NCBI GenBank assembly: GCA_014382705.1
Contig: JACNJE010000129.1
Span: 1 to 56,867, forward strand
Direction: 5' to 3'
DNA length: 56,867 nt
Origin: Verrucomicrobiota bacterium
GTDB lineage: Bacteria; Verrucomicrobiota; Verrucomicrobiia; Limisphaerales; UBA1096
In this document: piece by piece, positions 8,152-16,375 of the stretch
Numbering within the stretch: position 1 is the stretch's first letter
How the letters are laid out: each line of letters opens with the position of its first letter
The notes under the pieces: model-generated
Told to the model about the DNA's origin: nothing
Databases searched by the model: none
What the model saw: the letters and a program-made list of their open reading frames with translations, nothing else
Made by a program: the position numbers and the translations under genes

Positions 8152-9402
8152 ATGAAATCCCGGTTGCATTTCCTTCTGTTGTTCCTGTTGGCCACCGCGC
8201 GATTGGAAGCGGACTGGCCGCAGTTTCGTGGGCCGGACGGCCAGGGTCACTCCGACCAAAAGGACGTGCCGATCCGCTGGGCGGAAGGCAAAAACGTCAC
8301 TTGGAAATCAGCTGTGCCGGGGCAGGGTTGGTCTTCACCGGTGATCGCCGGCAACCAAGTCTGGATGACCAGCGCCAAGGCCGGGGGCAAGTCGCTCCAT
8401 GCGGTTTGCTTCGACAAGACCCGCGGCGCGTTGCTGCACGATGTCGAGGTATTGACGACGGAGGACGCCGGCCCGCGTCACCGCTTGAACGGCTACGCCT
8501 CGCCGACGCCGGTGCTGGACGGCGAGCGCGTGTACGTCCACTTCGGCCCGCGCGGTACTGTGTGTCTCGACACGGACGGCGGCATCCTCTGGAAAAACAC
8601 CGGGTTCGATTACAACGTGATTCAGGGGGCGGCCAGTTCGCCGATCCTTCACCGCGACCTGCTGATCCTCACGTGCGACGGCATCGACCACCAGTTCATT
8701 GTGGCGCTCGACAAGCGGACGGGAAAGGTCAGGTGGAAGCAGCCAAGGGCGCACCTCGAGGCCGCCGCCAAGAAACGGGCCATTGCGAAGATGGCCTACT
8801 CCACGCCGCTGGTTCAGCCGGTCGATGGCGTCACGCAACTGGTCTGCTCCGGGGCCGATCATGTTGCGGCTTACGACCTCAACACCGGAGCGGAACTGTG
8901 GTGGATGCCGTATGACGGCTTCTCCATCGTGGGCCGTCCCTCGTACAGGAACGGCCTGTTTTACGTCGTCGGCTCGATCCGGCAGGATCACTTTTGCGTT
9001 TACGCCGTGCGCCCCGGCAACGGCCGGCTGCGTGACGATCAGATTGTCTGGCAAAACTCGAAGGGTATTCCCCACGTCCCGTCACCGTTGCTGGTGGGCA
9101 AACGGCTCTTCGTCGTCCACGACGGCGGTGTGGCGAGTTGCCTCGACGCCTTGACCGGCAACGAGCATTGGCGCGAACGCCTTGGCGGCAATCACGACGC
9201 CTCGCCCGTCGAGATTCGCGGCCGCGTTTACTTCTGCAACCGCGAGGGGAAGAGCACCATCGTCGCCGCCTCGGACCAGTTCGAGGTCTTGGCCGTCAAC
9301 CAACTGGACGGCACGTTCAAGGCCTCCCCGGCCGTGACCGACGGCGCGCTCTTCCTGCGAAGCGACACCCACCTGTATCGCATCGAAAAGCCGGGACGGT
9401 GA
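8152..9402 (+). CDS. Exported PQQ-like beta-propeller repeat protein
   Basis: The 416-residue protein has a signal peptide (about residues 1-20) and then W-P-Q-F-R-G-P, a hallmark of secreted PQQ-like/BamB-like propellers in planctomycete and verrucomicrobial genomes. Repeated blades follow, each with an A-x-D-x-x-T-G-x-x-x-W-type motif (for example A-L-D-K-R-T-G-K-V-R-W). The start at 8152 (ATG) is preferred over an in-frame TTG at 8143. It is likely periplasmic, and there is no evidence of quinoprotein catalytic residues. A 14-bp palindrome lies 12 bases beyond its stop. Confidence 0.83.
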   Translation: MKSRLHFLLLFLLATARLEADWPQFRGPDGQGHSDQKDVPIRWAEGKNVTWKSAVPGQGWSSPVIAGNQVWMTSAKAGGKSLHAVCFDKTRGALLHDVEVLTTEDAGPRHRLNGYASPTPVLDGERVYVHFGPRGTVCLDTDGGILWKNTGFDYNVIQGAASSPILHRDLLILTCDGIDHQFIVALDKRTGKVRWKQPRAHLEAAAKKRAIAKMAYSTPLVQPVDGVTQLVCSGADHVAAYDLNTGAELWWMPYDGFSIVGRPSYRNGLFYVVGSIRQDHFCVYAVRPGNGRLRDDQIVWQNSKGIPHVPSPLLVGKRLFVVHDGGVASCLDALTGNEHWRERLGGNHDASPVEIRGRVYFCNREGKSTIVAASDQFEVLAVNQLDGTFKASPAVTDGALFLRSDTHLYRIEKPGR

Positions 9403-9414
9403 ACAGCCCGCATC

Positions 9415-9428
9415 CGCTTGGCCAAGCG
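9415..9428. repeat. 14-bp palindrome copy just after a stop codon
   Basis: CGCTTGGCCAAGCG lies between the stop of the beta-propeller gene (9402) and the end of the aldehyde dehydrogenase relic. It can form a 5-bp stem with a GGCC loop but has no T-tract. Confidence 0.9.
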
Positions 9429-9429
9429 A

Positions 9430-9675
9430 TCAGTGGATGATGACCATCTTGGTCTCGGTCATTTCCTCGATCGCGTACTTGGGGCCTTCCTTGCCCATGC
9501 CGCTGTCCTTGAAGCCGCCGTACGGCATCGTCTCGGCGCACTAGGCGGTGCCGAAGTTGATGTGCAAGTTGCCACTGTCGACCTCGCGGGCGAACCGGAT
9601 CGCCCGGTCGATGTCCTGCGTGAACACTGCCGCGCTGAGCCCGAAACGGGTGTCGTGTCCGCGCTTGGCCAAGCG
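9430..9675 (-). pseudogene. C-terminal relic of an aldehyde dehydrogenase with an internal amber codon
   Basis: Read on the minus strand, the frame gives G-L-S-A-A-V-F-T-Q-D-I-D-R-A, then S-G-N-L-H-I-N-F-G-T-A, a TAG stop (9541-9543), and [14 protein letters not shown], ending with a TGA at 9430-9432. This is the last roughly 80 residues of an NAD(P)-dependent aldehyde dehydrogenase (a normal enzyme has about 480). The rest is missing, and the relic begins exactly at a 16-bp palindrome. It is clearly non-functional as an enzyme. Confidence 0.85.
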
Positions 9676-9676
9676 C
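9661..9676. repeat. 16-bp palindrome copy at the relic boundary
   Basis: GCGCTTGGCCAAGCGC marks the 5' boundary of the aldehyde dehydrogenase relic and lies immediately beyond the T-tract of the nifJ terminator. Confidence 0.9.
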
Positions 9677-9708
9677 AATAAAAAAGCCCCCGAACGGGCG
9701 GGGGCTTT
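9677..9708 (-). terminator. Rho-independent terminator of nifJ
   Basis: On the minus strand AAAGCCCCC (9700-9708) pairs with GGGGGCTTT (9683-9691) around an 8-base loop and is followed by a run of T. It lies 22 bases beyond the nifJ stop. Confidence 0.9.
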
Positions 9709-9729
9709 GTGAAAGGGTTTGAGTGTCGG

Positions 9730-12700
9730 TTAAGCCTTGGCGGCTTCGACCTCCTCGTTAAGTAGTTCCCAGCCGCGGTTCAGGAGGTCGTCGCGGGTGA
9801 GTTCGCCTTTCTCGACTTTTTCGAGCAGCGCCTTTTGCGCGGAGTAATCCTTGTTTTCCACGCCGGCCTTGCTCTGCAGCATGCGCCACGCCTTGCGGCG
9901 TTCGACGGCGAAGAGGACCATCTGGCGGCTGACTGTGAAGTATTTGAACTTCCCGCCGACCTCGGCCTTGAAGTACACACCAAAGTCCGGGACGTACGCG
10001 ACGTGGTCTTCCTTGAACACATTGCGATAGGTGACGTCCTGCTGCGTGATGCAGGTAAGCATGTTGTCGATGTGAATGAACTCGGCAGCGCTGCTCTCGG
10101 GTATGGCCTTGAGATGCTTGCGGAAGCGCGCCTCGGTGATCGCCCAGTGCGCGACGGTGTAGTTGTATTTTTCGCCGGTGGACTTGTACTTGGTTTCCCA
10201 CCAGTCGCGCTTGATGGTCGGGTTGCCCTTGAGCTCGAGACATTCCTGCATCAACTCACCGGCACGCGGGTTGTACACGAACTCCGGCATGCCTCGGCTG
10301 TCGCGGATGAGTCTCGCCTGGTCGGCGGACAAGTGGTCTGCCACGCCGTGCTCGGGCTGGCAGGTTGTGTAGCATTGGAAGAACGCGGTGCCGCGATACT
10401 CAAGGCCGTCGAGCATGGCGCGGTAGGTCTTGGCGGAGTTGGCCATGGAAACCTGTGCCACATACGGCGAGCCGTGGCCGCTGATGAACGCCTCGGAGAC
10501 GCTCTTCTTCTCAACGAGCTTGCCCTGCGAGGCGGCGCCGAACTGGTTCATGTCGTAGCCACCTAGCATGTTGGAGCTGTCGGAGTTTTGGCCGCCGGTG
10601 TTCGAGTACACCTGCGTGTCGAGCATGAGCATCAACACGTTCGGGCGGTTCTGCAGCACCACTTTGGAGACATTTTGGAAGCCGATGTCGCCCATGGCAC
10701 CGTCGCCGCCGATGGCCCAGACCTTGGGCAGCTCGCGGATTTCCTGGTCGGTCATCAGCGTGTCGTCGAGGTGGGTCAGCTCAAAATATTCGCTGTGCGA
10801 ACTGACGTCGTCGTCGCGGGTGAGTAGCGCGTTGGTCAAGCGCTCCGGCACGACAGAGTGGCGCGCGTGGTCAAGTGTGGCCGACTCGCCAAACAGCCAA
10901 CTGATGGTTGCGCCGTCCTGAAAGAGAGAGTTCATCCACGGATACGGATGCGGGTTGGACGGCGGCGTGGAGCCGTACACGGTGTTGCAGCCAGTGTGCG
11001 CGCCCATGAACATGACGCTCATGCCGTTTGCGTGCCGGCCGTCGATCGCCTGCAGGTCGCGGTGGTTGAAGGCGTCCTGCCGCAGTACGGCGCAAAGGGC
11101 GTCGACGATTTCCTGATCGCTGATTTCGCCGTGCTTGGCCAAGCGCTTGGCTGTGTCGTCGTCGTTCTCGCCGCCCAGGCCCATGATCGAGTGGGCTACG
11201 GACCAGGTGTACCACTTGTACTCGTCCTCGCTCCGTGCCTTGAGCGATTGCAGCTTGGCCACGCCGTTGTTTTCCAACTCGGTGGCGACTTCGCGGAGGC
11301 GTTTGGCCTTCTTATGATAGAGCGGGCGCATGTACGCCTCGGTGACGGAGGCCACGGCGCGCAGCACGCTCTTCTCGCCGCAACCGGCACAGGCACCGTC
11401 GCCGCTGACGAGCGCTTCGTAGTTGCGCCGCACCATGAGGTGGTTGCGCAACGCTGCCTCGCGGGAGTCCTCCGGCGTGTCGTCGTTGTACAGGCCGAGA
11501 AACTTCTGGCTCGTGTCTGGCAATAGTCGGCTGAAGACCTGCGCGGTGGCCAGTTCGGCGTTGAGCTCTGGCGTCTCGCGGGTCATTCGCAGGGCGTCGT
11601 GGTCGCCGCAAACCTGTACGCACTCGCCGCAGCCCTTGCAGAGGTCGCTGACGAAAATGGAGAAGATGCCGCCGTTGCCGGGGTTCTTTTTCTCGACGCT
11701 GCGGAAGATGGCAGTGACGTCGTTGTACGCCAGCGGCAATTGATCGATGATTTGGGTGAACTCGCCGCGCGCCTTCTCGGAAATCGTGGCGAGTTGATCC
11801 ACCTCGGAGCGGAGAATGTCCTTGAACGGTTCTTTGCCCTTGTTCTTGGCGTTGTCGATCATGCGGGTGCGGCAACGATCCTCGAGGCCCTTGACCTCGT
11901 TGAGCAGATTTTTCTGTTGCTCCTTGTCGGTGACGTAGTTGCGGACGGCGGTGACGAGGATGGTGCTGAGGTCCTGCGCAGTGTTGGGCAGGGCGGTGTC
12001 GGGGCACGCGGTGATGCACTCCATGCACTGGGTGCAGTTCTCGGCAATGTAAACCGGCGTCTCGCGGCGGGCGACGTATTTGCTCTGCGTCGCGCCGATG
12101 CCCGCGCCCATCAGGCCCACGCTGGCCAGCGCGCCGGCCGGTTGATGGTAGCCCAGGTCATTGCGGAACTCGGAGTCAAACTTGGCCATGGTCTGGAACG
12201 GCGCGCGCTCCTGTCCCTCCGGCATGGAGCAGCTTGGGCAGCCGGTGCTTTCGCAGCCGGAGGTGGGAATCATCTCAATCCCGCCAGCGTCATTCGGCGC
12301 GAGCAGCGGGTTGCGCATGGTCGATGTGTCGGCATCCTCGATCTCGCCGATATTGATTTCCTGCACGCGCTCGAAGCCGCCGATCATCACTTTCATGTTC
12401 GACTCGACAACAGCCTCGCCGAAGCGGCCGAACTTTTTCTCGTACTGCTTGTGCACGATATCGTGGTACTGCTCCTCGCTGATTTCGTGATCCTTGAGGA
12501 AGGAGGACACCTTGAAGAATGCGCCGAGGAACGAGTTGCCCTGCATGCGCAGTTGCAAATCCTCGCGGCTGGTTGCCTCCCGGGCGACATCAAAACCGGG
12601 CAGGATGAAAATGCGAATGTTGTTGTCCTTGACGAACTGCCGGTGCTTGGCCGGGATGCGTTTCCATGCCTCCTCGGGCGAGTCGCTCGATTCCCATACG

Positions 12701-14430
12701 AGGCAGCCGCCCTTGTTGATGCCCTCGAGCGGGTTCGTGTGCGTGAACGCCTTGGGGTCACAGCACAGCACCACGTCCACGTGGTTCAGCTCGCAGTTCA
12801 CCTGGATGCACTCCGGCGCCACGGTCAGGTAATAGTTCGTCGGCGCGCCCTTTTTCTCCGAGCCATACTTCGGATTGGCCATGATGAACAGCTTGTCCTC
12901 CAGTTGGCCAAGGTCGTCATAGGTCGGGGTGCGCTCGGAAATAATCTGGCCAAAGTTGCCGATGATCTCGCCAAGGTTTTTGCCGGTGGTGATCATGCCC
13001 CAGCCGCCGATCGAGTGGAACCGCACCGCGATCGCGCCGCTTGGCAGTAGGGACGGTGTGTCCTTCGAGATGACTGCGTACGGGTGACTGATGCCCAGCG
13101 TGAAATAGGTCTCGCCGTCCGCGGCGCTTTTGCCGTCGGTGCGCTTGGTTTGGCCTGTAGCAAACTCGTACGCGCCGAGCGTGTGCTCCGGCCGGAAGTC
13201 GCGCGAGCCGATGCCGTAGCTGCCGCGGAAAATGCGCGGGGTTTCCTCGGGCGTGATGGCCGGCAATTCGCCGCCGAACTTGGCCGCTTCCTGCCCCTTG
13301 CCCAGCGCGGTGCGGATGTCGCGGGTCAACGGGTTGTCGCCGGCCATGCCCTCGTCGGTGCGCTCGAGAATGATGACGGTTTTCTTGCCGCGCAACGCCT
13401 CGATGACCGCCGCCTCTGGGAAGGGGCGTATGACGTTGACGTGGATCGATCCCACCTTGGCATTGCGCTGATCGCGCAAATAGTCGCAGGCGGCCTCAAT
13501 GTTCTCCGCCGCGCAGCCAAGCGAGACGAACACCGTGTCGGCGTCGCCGGTCTTGTACTCGTGCAGCAGTCCGTAACGTCGGCCGGTGAGTTGCGCGAAC
13601 TCCTCGCTGCACTGCTCGATGAAGCCAAGGATCGGCTCGTTGAAATTGTTGCGCCGGGCCACCACGCCGTTCATGTGGTGCTCCTGGTTTTGCACCGGGC
13701 CTATTAGCACCGGGTTTTTCAAATCCATCATCGCCGGCACCCGCCGCCGGGTTGGCCCGAACAATTCACGCTGCGCCTCGGTGGGGCAGTCGATCGTGTC
13801 GTCCGGCGCGCCGAGGAACTCGCGCAGCAACTCGGATTCCGGGGAGCGATAGGTTCGCTCCGAGTGGGTGGTGAGCATGCCGTCCTGGATGTTCATACCC
13901 GGGTTGAGCGCCAGTTCGTTGACCTTGCGTAGGATGATCGCCGCGTCCGCCGCGTGCTGGGCGTCGCGAGCCATCATCATCGTCCAGCCGACGTCGAGTG
14001 CGCCGTAAAAATCGTCGTGACCGCAATGCACATTGAGTGCCTGCTTGGTCAGCGCGCGGGCGCCGACCTCCACCACCATGGTGGAGAGCTTGCCCGGTGC
14101 GTGGTAGTACTGCTCCATCGCGTAGGCGATGCCCTGCCCGGAGGTGAAGTTGACCGCGCGCTTGCCGGTCACGGCGAAGGCCGTGGCACCGCCTTGGGCG
14201 GCGTGTTCGCCTTCGCACTCGATCGCGATCTTTGAGTTGCCCCAGGCATCCAGTTCGCCCATCGCGAAGGCTTCCTGGTACAGTTCACCGCCCTCGGTCG
14301 AGGGGGTGATGGGGTAAAAAATTCCGCCCTCGGTGACTCGAGTCTCCACGCACTTTGCAACCAGATAGTTGCCGTTTACGGTGACGGGAATGCCGGGGTA
14401 TTTTGGTTTTGAATCTGTCTGTTTCGACAT
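9730..14430 (-). CDS. nifJ: Pyruvate:ferredoxin/flavodoxin oxidoreductase, unusually long
   Basis: The single-chain enzyme converts pyruvate and CoA to acetyl-CoA and CO2 with reduced ferredoxin. Alpha, CoA-binding, gamma, ferredoxin-like and TPP domains occur in normal order. Cluster motifs are C799-x2-C802-x2-C805-x3-C809 and C931-x2-C934-x2-C937-x3-C941. The proximal cluster cysteines are C1014, C1017, C1148 and a later T-T-C. At 1566 residues it is about 350-390 longer than usual. Extra blocks sit between the two ferredoxin motifs (132 residues apart against 56 in the Desulfovibrio enzyme) and between C1017 and C1148, where a palindrome encodes K-R-L-A-K-H. The start at 14430 begins the first conserved block. 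It stands alone with its own terminator. Confidence 0.93.
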   Translation of the reverse strand: MSKQTDSKPKYPGIPVTVNGNYLVAKCVETRVTEGGIFYPITPSTEGGELYQEAFAMGELDAWGNSKIAIECEGEHAAQGGATAFAVTGKRAVNFTSGQGIAYAMEQYYHAPGKLSTMVVEVGARALTKQALNVHCGHDDFYGALDVGWTMMMARDAQHAADAAIILRKVNELALNPGMNIQDGMLTTHSERTYRSPESELLREFLGAPDDTIDCPTEAQRELFGPTRRRVPAMMDLKNPVLIGPVQNQEHHMNGVVARRNNFNEPILGFIEQCSEEFAQLTGRRYGLLHEYKTGDADTVFVSLGCAAENIEAACDYLRDQRNAKVGSIHVNVIRPFPEAAVIEALRGKKTVIILERTDEGMAGDNPLTRDIRTALGKGQEAAKFGGELPAITPEETPRIFRGSYGIGSRDFRPEHTLGAYEFATGQTKRTDGKSAADGETYFTLGISHPYAVISKDTPSLLPSGAIAVRFHSIGGWGMITTGKNLGEIIGNFGQIISERTPTYDDLGQLEDKLFIMANPKYGSEKKGAPTNYYLTVAPECIQVNCELNHVDVVLCCDPKAFTHTNPLEGINKGGCLVWESSDSPEEAWKRIPAKHRQFVKDNNIRIFILPGFDVAREATSREDLQLRMQGNSFLGAFFKVSSFLKDHEISEEQYHDIVHKQYEKKFGRFGEAVVESNMKVMIGGFERVQEINIGEIEDADTSTMRNPLLAPNDAGGIEMIPTSGCESTGCPSCSMPEGQERAPFQTMAKFDSEFRNDLGYHQPAGALASVGLMGAGIGATQSKYVARRETPVYIAENCTQCMECITACPDTALPNTAQDLSTILVTAVRNYVTDKEQQKNLLNEVKGLEDRCRTRMIDNAKNKGKEPFKDILRSEVDQLATISEKARGEFTQIIDQLPLAYNDVTAIFRSVEKKNPGNGGIFSIFVSDLCKGCGECVQVCGDHDALRMTRETPELNAELATAQVFSRLLPDTSQKFLGLYNDDTPEDSREAALRNHLMVRRNYEALVSGDGACAGCGEKSVLRAVASVTEAYMRPLYHKKAKRLREVATELENNGVAKLQSLKARSEDEYKWYTWSVAHSIMGLGGENDDDTAKRLAKHGEISDQEIVDALCAVLRQDAFNHRDLQAIDGRHANGMSVMFMGAHTGCNTVYGSTPPSNPHPYPWMNSLFQDGATISWLFGESATLDHARHSVVPERLTNALLTRDDDVSSHSEYFELTHLDDTLMTDQEIRELPKVWAIGGDGAMGDIGFQNVSKVVLQNRPNVLMLMLDTQVYSNTGGQNSDSSNMLGGYDMNQFGAASQGKLVEKKSVSEAFISGHGSPYVAQVSMANSAKTYRAMLDGLEYRGTAFFQCYTTCQPEHGVADHLSADQARLIRDSRGMPEFVYNPRAGELMQECLELKGNPTIKRDWWETKYKSTGEKYNYTVAHWAITEARFRKHLKAIPESSAAEFIHIDNMLTCITQQDVTYRNVFKEDHVAYVPDFGVYFKAEVGGKFKYFTVSRQMVLFAVERRKAWRMLQSKAGVENKDYSAQKALLEKVEKGELTRDDLLNRGWELLNEEVEAAKA

Positions 14431-14737
14431 GGTTATTTCTAAAAGAGTTCCTCCATTTGAGGCGTTGTCCGTGGGGAAACAGAGAACAAGACACAACCGC
14501 CGAGCTATGCCTTGGTCGGCTCAAGAGCCGTGAATTGGCGACAACGCACCCAAATGGAAACCATATCGCCTAAAGTATCCTCAAGCAACCTATTTTGGGG
14601 GTGGATTGACAAGCTAAAATATTTCTTATTATAAGGAAAGCTTATCGTTTCCTCACCTCGGTTCAGCGGTAAACAGGCGTTTTCCCTAGTTTTTAGCAAT
14701 AATCCGTGATTTGGCGATGCCTTCGCGGATGACACCG
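14431..14737. other. 307-base intergenic region upstream of nifJ
   Basis: No gene was found. The stretch is AT-richer than its surroundings and must contain the nifJ promoter (minus strand) as well as the 3' end of the downstream-lying epimerase gene. A GGAGG is present on the minus strand, but 19 bases before the nifJ start, too far for a normal ribosome binding site. A short inverted repeat CTTATTATAAG is at 14625-14635. Confidence 0.5.
14606..14634 (+). promoter_or_regulatory. Possible plus-strand sigma-70-like promoter
   Basis: TTGACA at 14606 is separated by 17 bases from TTATAA at 14629. No plus-strand gene follows; a transcript would run antisense into the epimerase gene. It could be chance or a small RNA/antisense promoter. 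Confidence 0.3.
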
Positions 14738-15718
14738 TCAGGCCAAGCCGGCGGTGCTTCGGATAATATCATCGAGCGGTGTCATCGGCCGGAACCCGGT
14801 GAACGCCTCCAGTTTGTCAACGACCGGCTTGCGGCGCTGCATGTCCTCGAAGCCGTTTTCGTACGCCTCGTCGTACGGCACGAGCTCGATTTTGGAGGCC
14901 GATCGGGTCAACTCGATCACCCGCTTGGCCAAGGCGAGGATGGTCACTTCCTCCGTCGAGCCGATGTTGAACACGCCGCCCGGCGCGCGGTCGCACTTGG
15001 CCAAGCGCAGCAGCGCCTCGACGGTGTCATTGACGTGGCAGAAGCAGCGCGACTGTTGCCCGTCGCCGAACACGCGCAGCGGCTCGCCCGCCTTGGCCGC
15101 CTCGACAAAGCGCGGCAGCACCATGCCGTACCGCCCGGTTTGCCGCGGGCCGACGGTGTTGAAAATGCGCGCCACGGTGACCGGCAACTGGCGCTCGGCG
15201 TGGTAGGCGAGCGCGAGAAATTCATCCATCAATTTTGAGCAGGCGTAGCTCCAGCGGCCGAGCGTCGGCGGGCCGATGAGCAGGTCGTCGGTTTCGGCAA
15301 AGCCCTCCCGCGAGCTTTTGCCGTACACTTCGGAGCTGGACGGCAGCAGCAGCGGCGTGCGGTTGGGCGCGGCGGCCTCGAGGATGGCCTCGGTGGCCTT
15401 GAGGTTGGTTTCGATGGTGCGGATCGGCGACTGCACGACGAGGTCCACTCCGACTGCGGCGGCGAGGTGAAACACGTGGCGCGATCCGGCGACGAGTGGG
15501 CCAAGCGATTCGCAGCCGGTGACGGTGCCTTCGATCACCGTGAGGTTGGGATCGTCGGCGACGGCAGCCAGATTGGCCCGCGAGCCGGTGGAGAAATCGT
15601 CGATCACGACGACGCGTTCGCCTTGGCCAAGCAGCCGCTCGGCGAGGTGCGATCCGATGAAGCCGGCGCCGCCGGTGATGAGGGTGTGTGGTGCGTCGGG
15701 CACGCCGCTTGGTGTCAT
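14738..15718 (-). CDS. NAD-dependent sugar-nucleotide epimerase/dehydratase
   Basis: The 326-residue extended SDR protein has the G-G-A-G-F-I-G-S nucleotide-binding motif near the N-terminus, an S-S-S-E-V-Y-G segment and the catalytic Y-A-C-S-K (Y-x3-K). The D-D-F-S-T-G and F-N-T-V-G-P-R-Q motifs place it near UDP-glucuronate decarboxylase and UDP-glucose 4-epimerase. Three palindrome copies give L-L-G-Q-G, R-L-A-K-C and A-L-A-K-R-V, the first just after the Rossmann motif. It is divergent from ubiX. The exact sugar cannot be assigned; a role in envelope polysaccharide synthesis fits the nearby flippase. Confidence 0.8.
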   Translation of the reverse strand: MTPSGVPDAPHTLITGGAGFIGSHLAERLLGQGERVVVIDDFSTGSRANLAAVADDPNLTVIEGTVTGCESLGPLVAGSRHVFHLAAAVGVDLVVQSPIRTIETNLKATEAILEAAAPNRTPLLLPSSSEVYGKSSREGFAETDDLLIGPPTLGRWSYACSKLMDEFLALAYHAERQLPVTVARIFNTVGPRQTGRYGMVLPRFVEAAKAGEPLRVFGDGQQSRCFCHVNDTVEALLRLAKCDRAPGGVFNIGSTEEVTILALAKRVIELTRSASKIELVPYDEAYENGFEDMQRRKPVVDKLEAFTGFRPMTPLDDIIRSTAGLA

Positions 15719-15820
15719 CCGGCGGCGCGGCTGTCAAGTGGCACGCGCCACGTTGGCTCGACAAGACGGCTTGGCCTGTCGCATTGTTGACGCGCCTTGA
15801 GGGGAGGCGTTTACGTCCAG

Positions 15821-16375
15821 TTGAGAACAGTCGTCGCCATAACCGGAGCCAGCGGGATGCTCTATGCCCAGCGCCTGCTTGACCGTCTGGTGGTGTCCGG
15901 GCACGAGACACACGTCGTGCTCAGCGCCTACGCAAAAACCGTCATTCAGCAGGAACTGCCGGACGGCTTGCGCTTGGCCAAAGGCGTCGAGACGCACGGG
16001 CTCAAGAGCATGAACGCGCCGTTTGCCAGCGGCTCGAACGCCGCCGACGCGATGGTCGTAATCCCGTGCACAATGGGCACGATGGGCCGGATCGCCAACG
16101 GCCATGCCGACAATGTGCTGTTGCGTGCCGCAGACGTGGCGCTGAAGGAAAACCGGAAACTGATCCTTGTGCCGCGCGAGACGCCGCTGAACCTGATACA
16201 CCTCAGGAACATGGAGCTGCTGTTGCAAGCTGGCGCGACGATCCTGCCGGCGAACCCGCATTTTTATTTCAACCCACAGACCGTCGAGGAGGTGGCCGAC
16301 ACGGTGGTGTCGCGGGTGCTTGACCACTTGGGCGTGGAGAATGAGGCGTCGCCGCGCTGGCAGGAGGAGGAATGA
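15821..16375 (+). CDS. ubiX: UbiX-family flavin prenyltransferase
   Basis: The 184-residue flavoprotein begins V-V-A-I-T-G-A-S-G-M, the UbiX signature. It also carries I-P-C-T-M-G-T-M-G-R-I-A and the late P-R-E-T-P-L-N-L-I-H-L motif. UbiX makes prenylated FMN for UbiD-type decarboxylases, here presumably the decarboxylation step of futalosine-route menaquinone synthesis. The TTG start at 15821 places the first beta strand normally; GGGGAGG lies 13 bases upstream, and an in-frame TTG at 15797 is possible. It overlaps mqnP by ATGA and is the first gene of the operon. Confidence 0.9.
   Translation: MRTVVAITGASGMLYAQRLLDRLVVSGHETHVVLSAYAKTVIQQELPDGLRLAKGVETHGLKSMNAPFASGSNAADAMVVIPCTMGTMGRIANGHADNVLLRAADVALKENRKLILVPRETPLNLIHLRNMELLLQAGATILPANPHFYFNPQTVEEVADTVVSRVLDHLGVENEASPRWQEEE

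Noticed and set aside
11599-13050. 483-codon open frame opposite nifJ
   Set aside because: No domain is visible and the nifJ frame contains all cluster and cofactor motifs.
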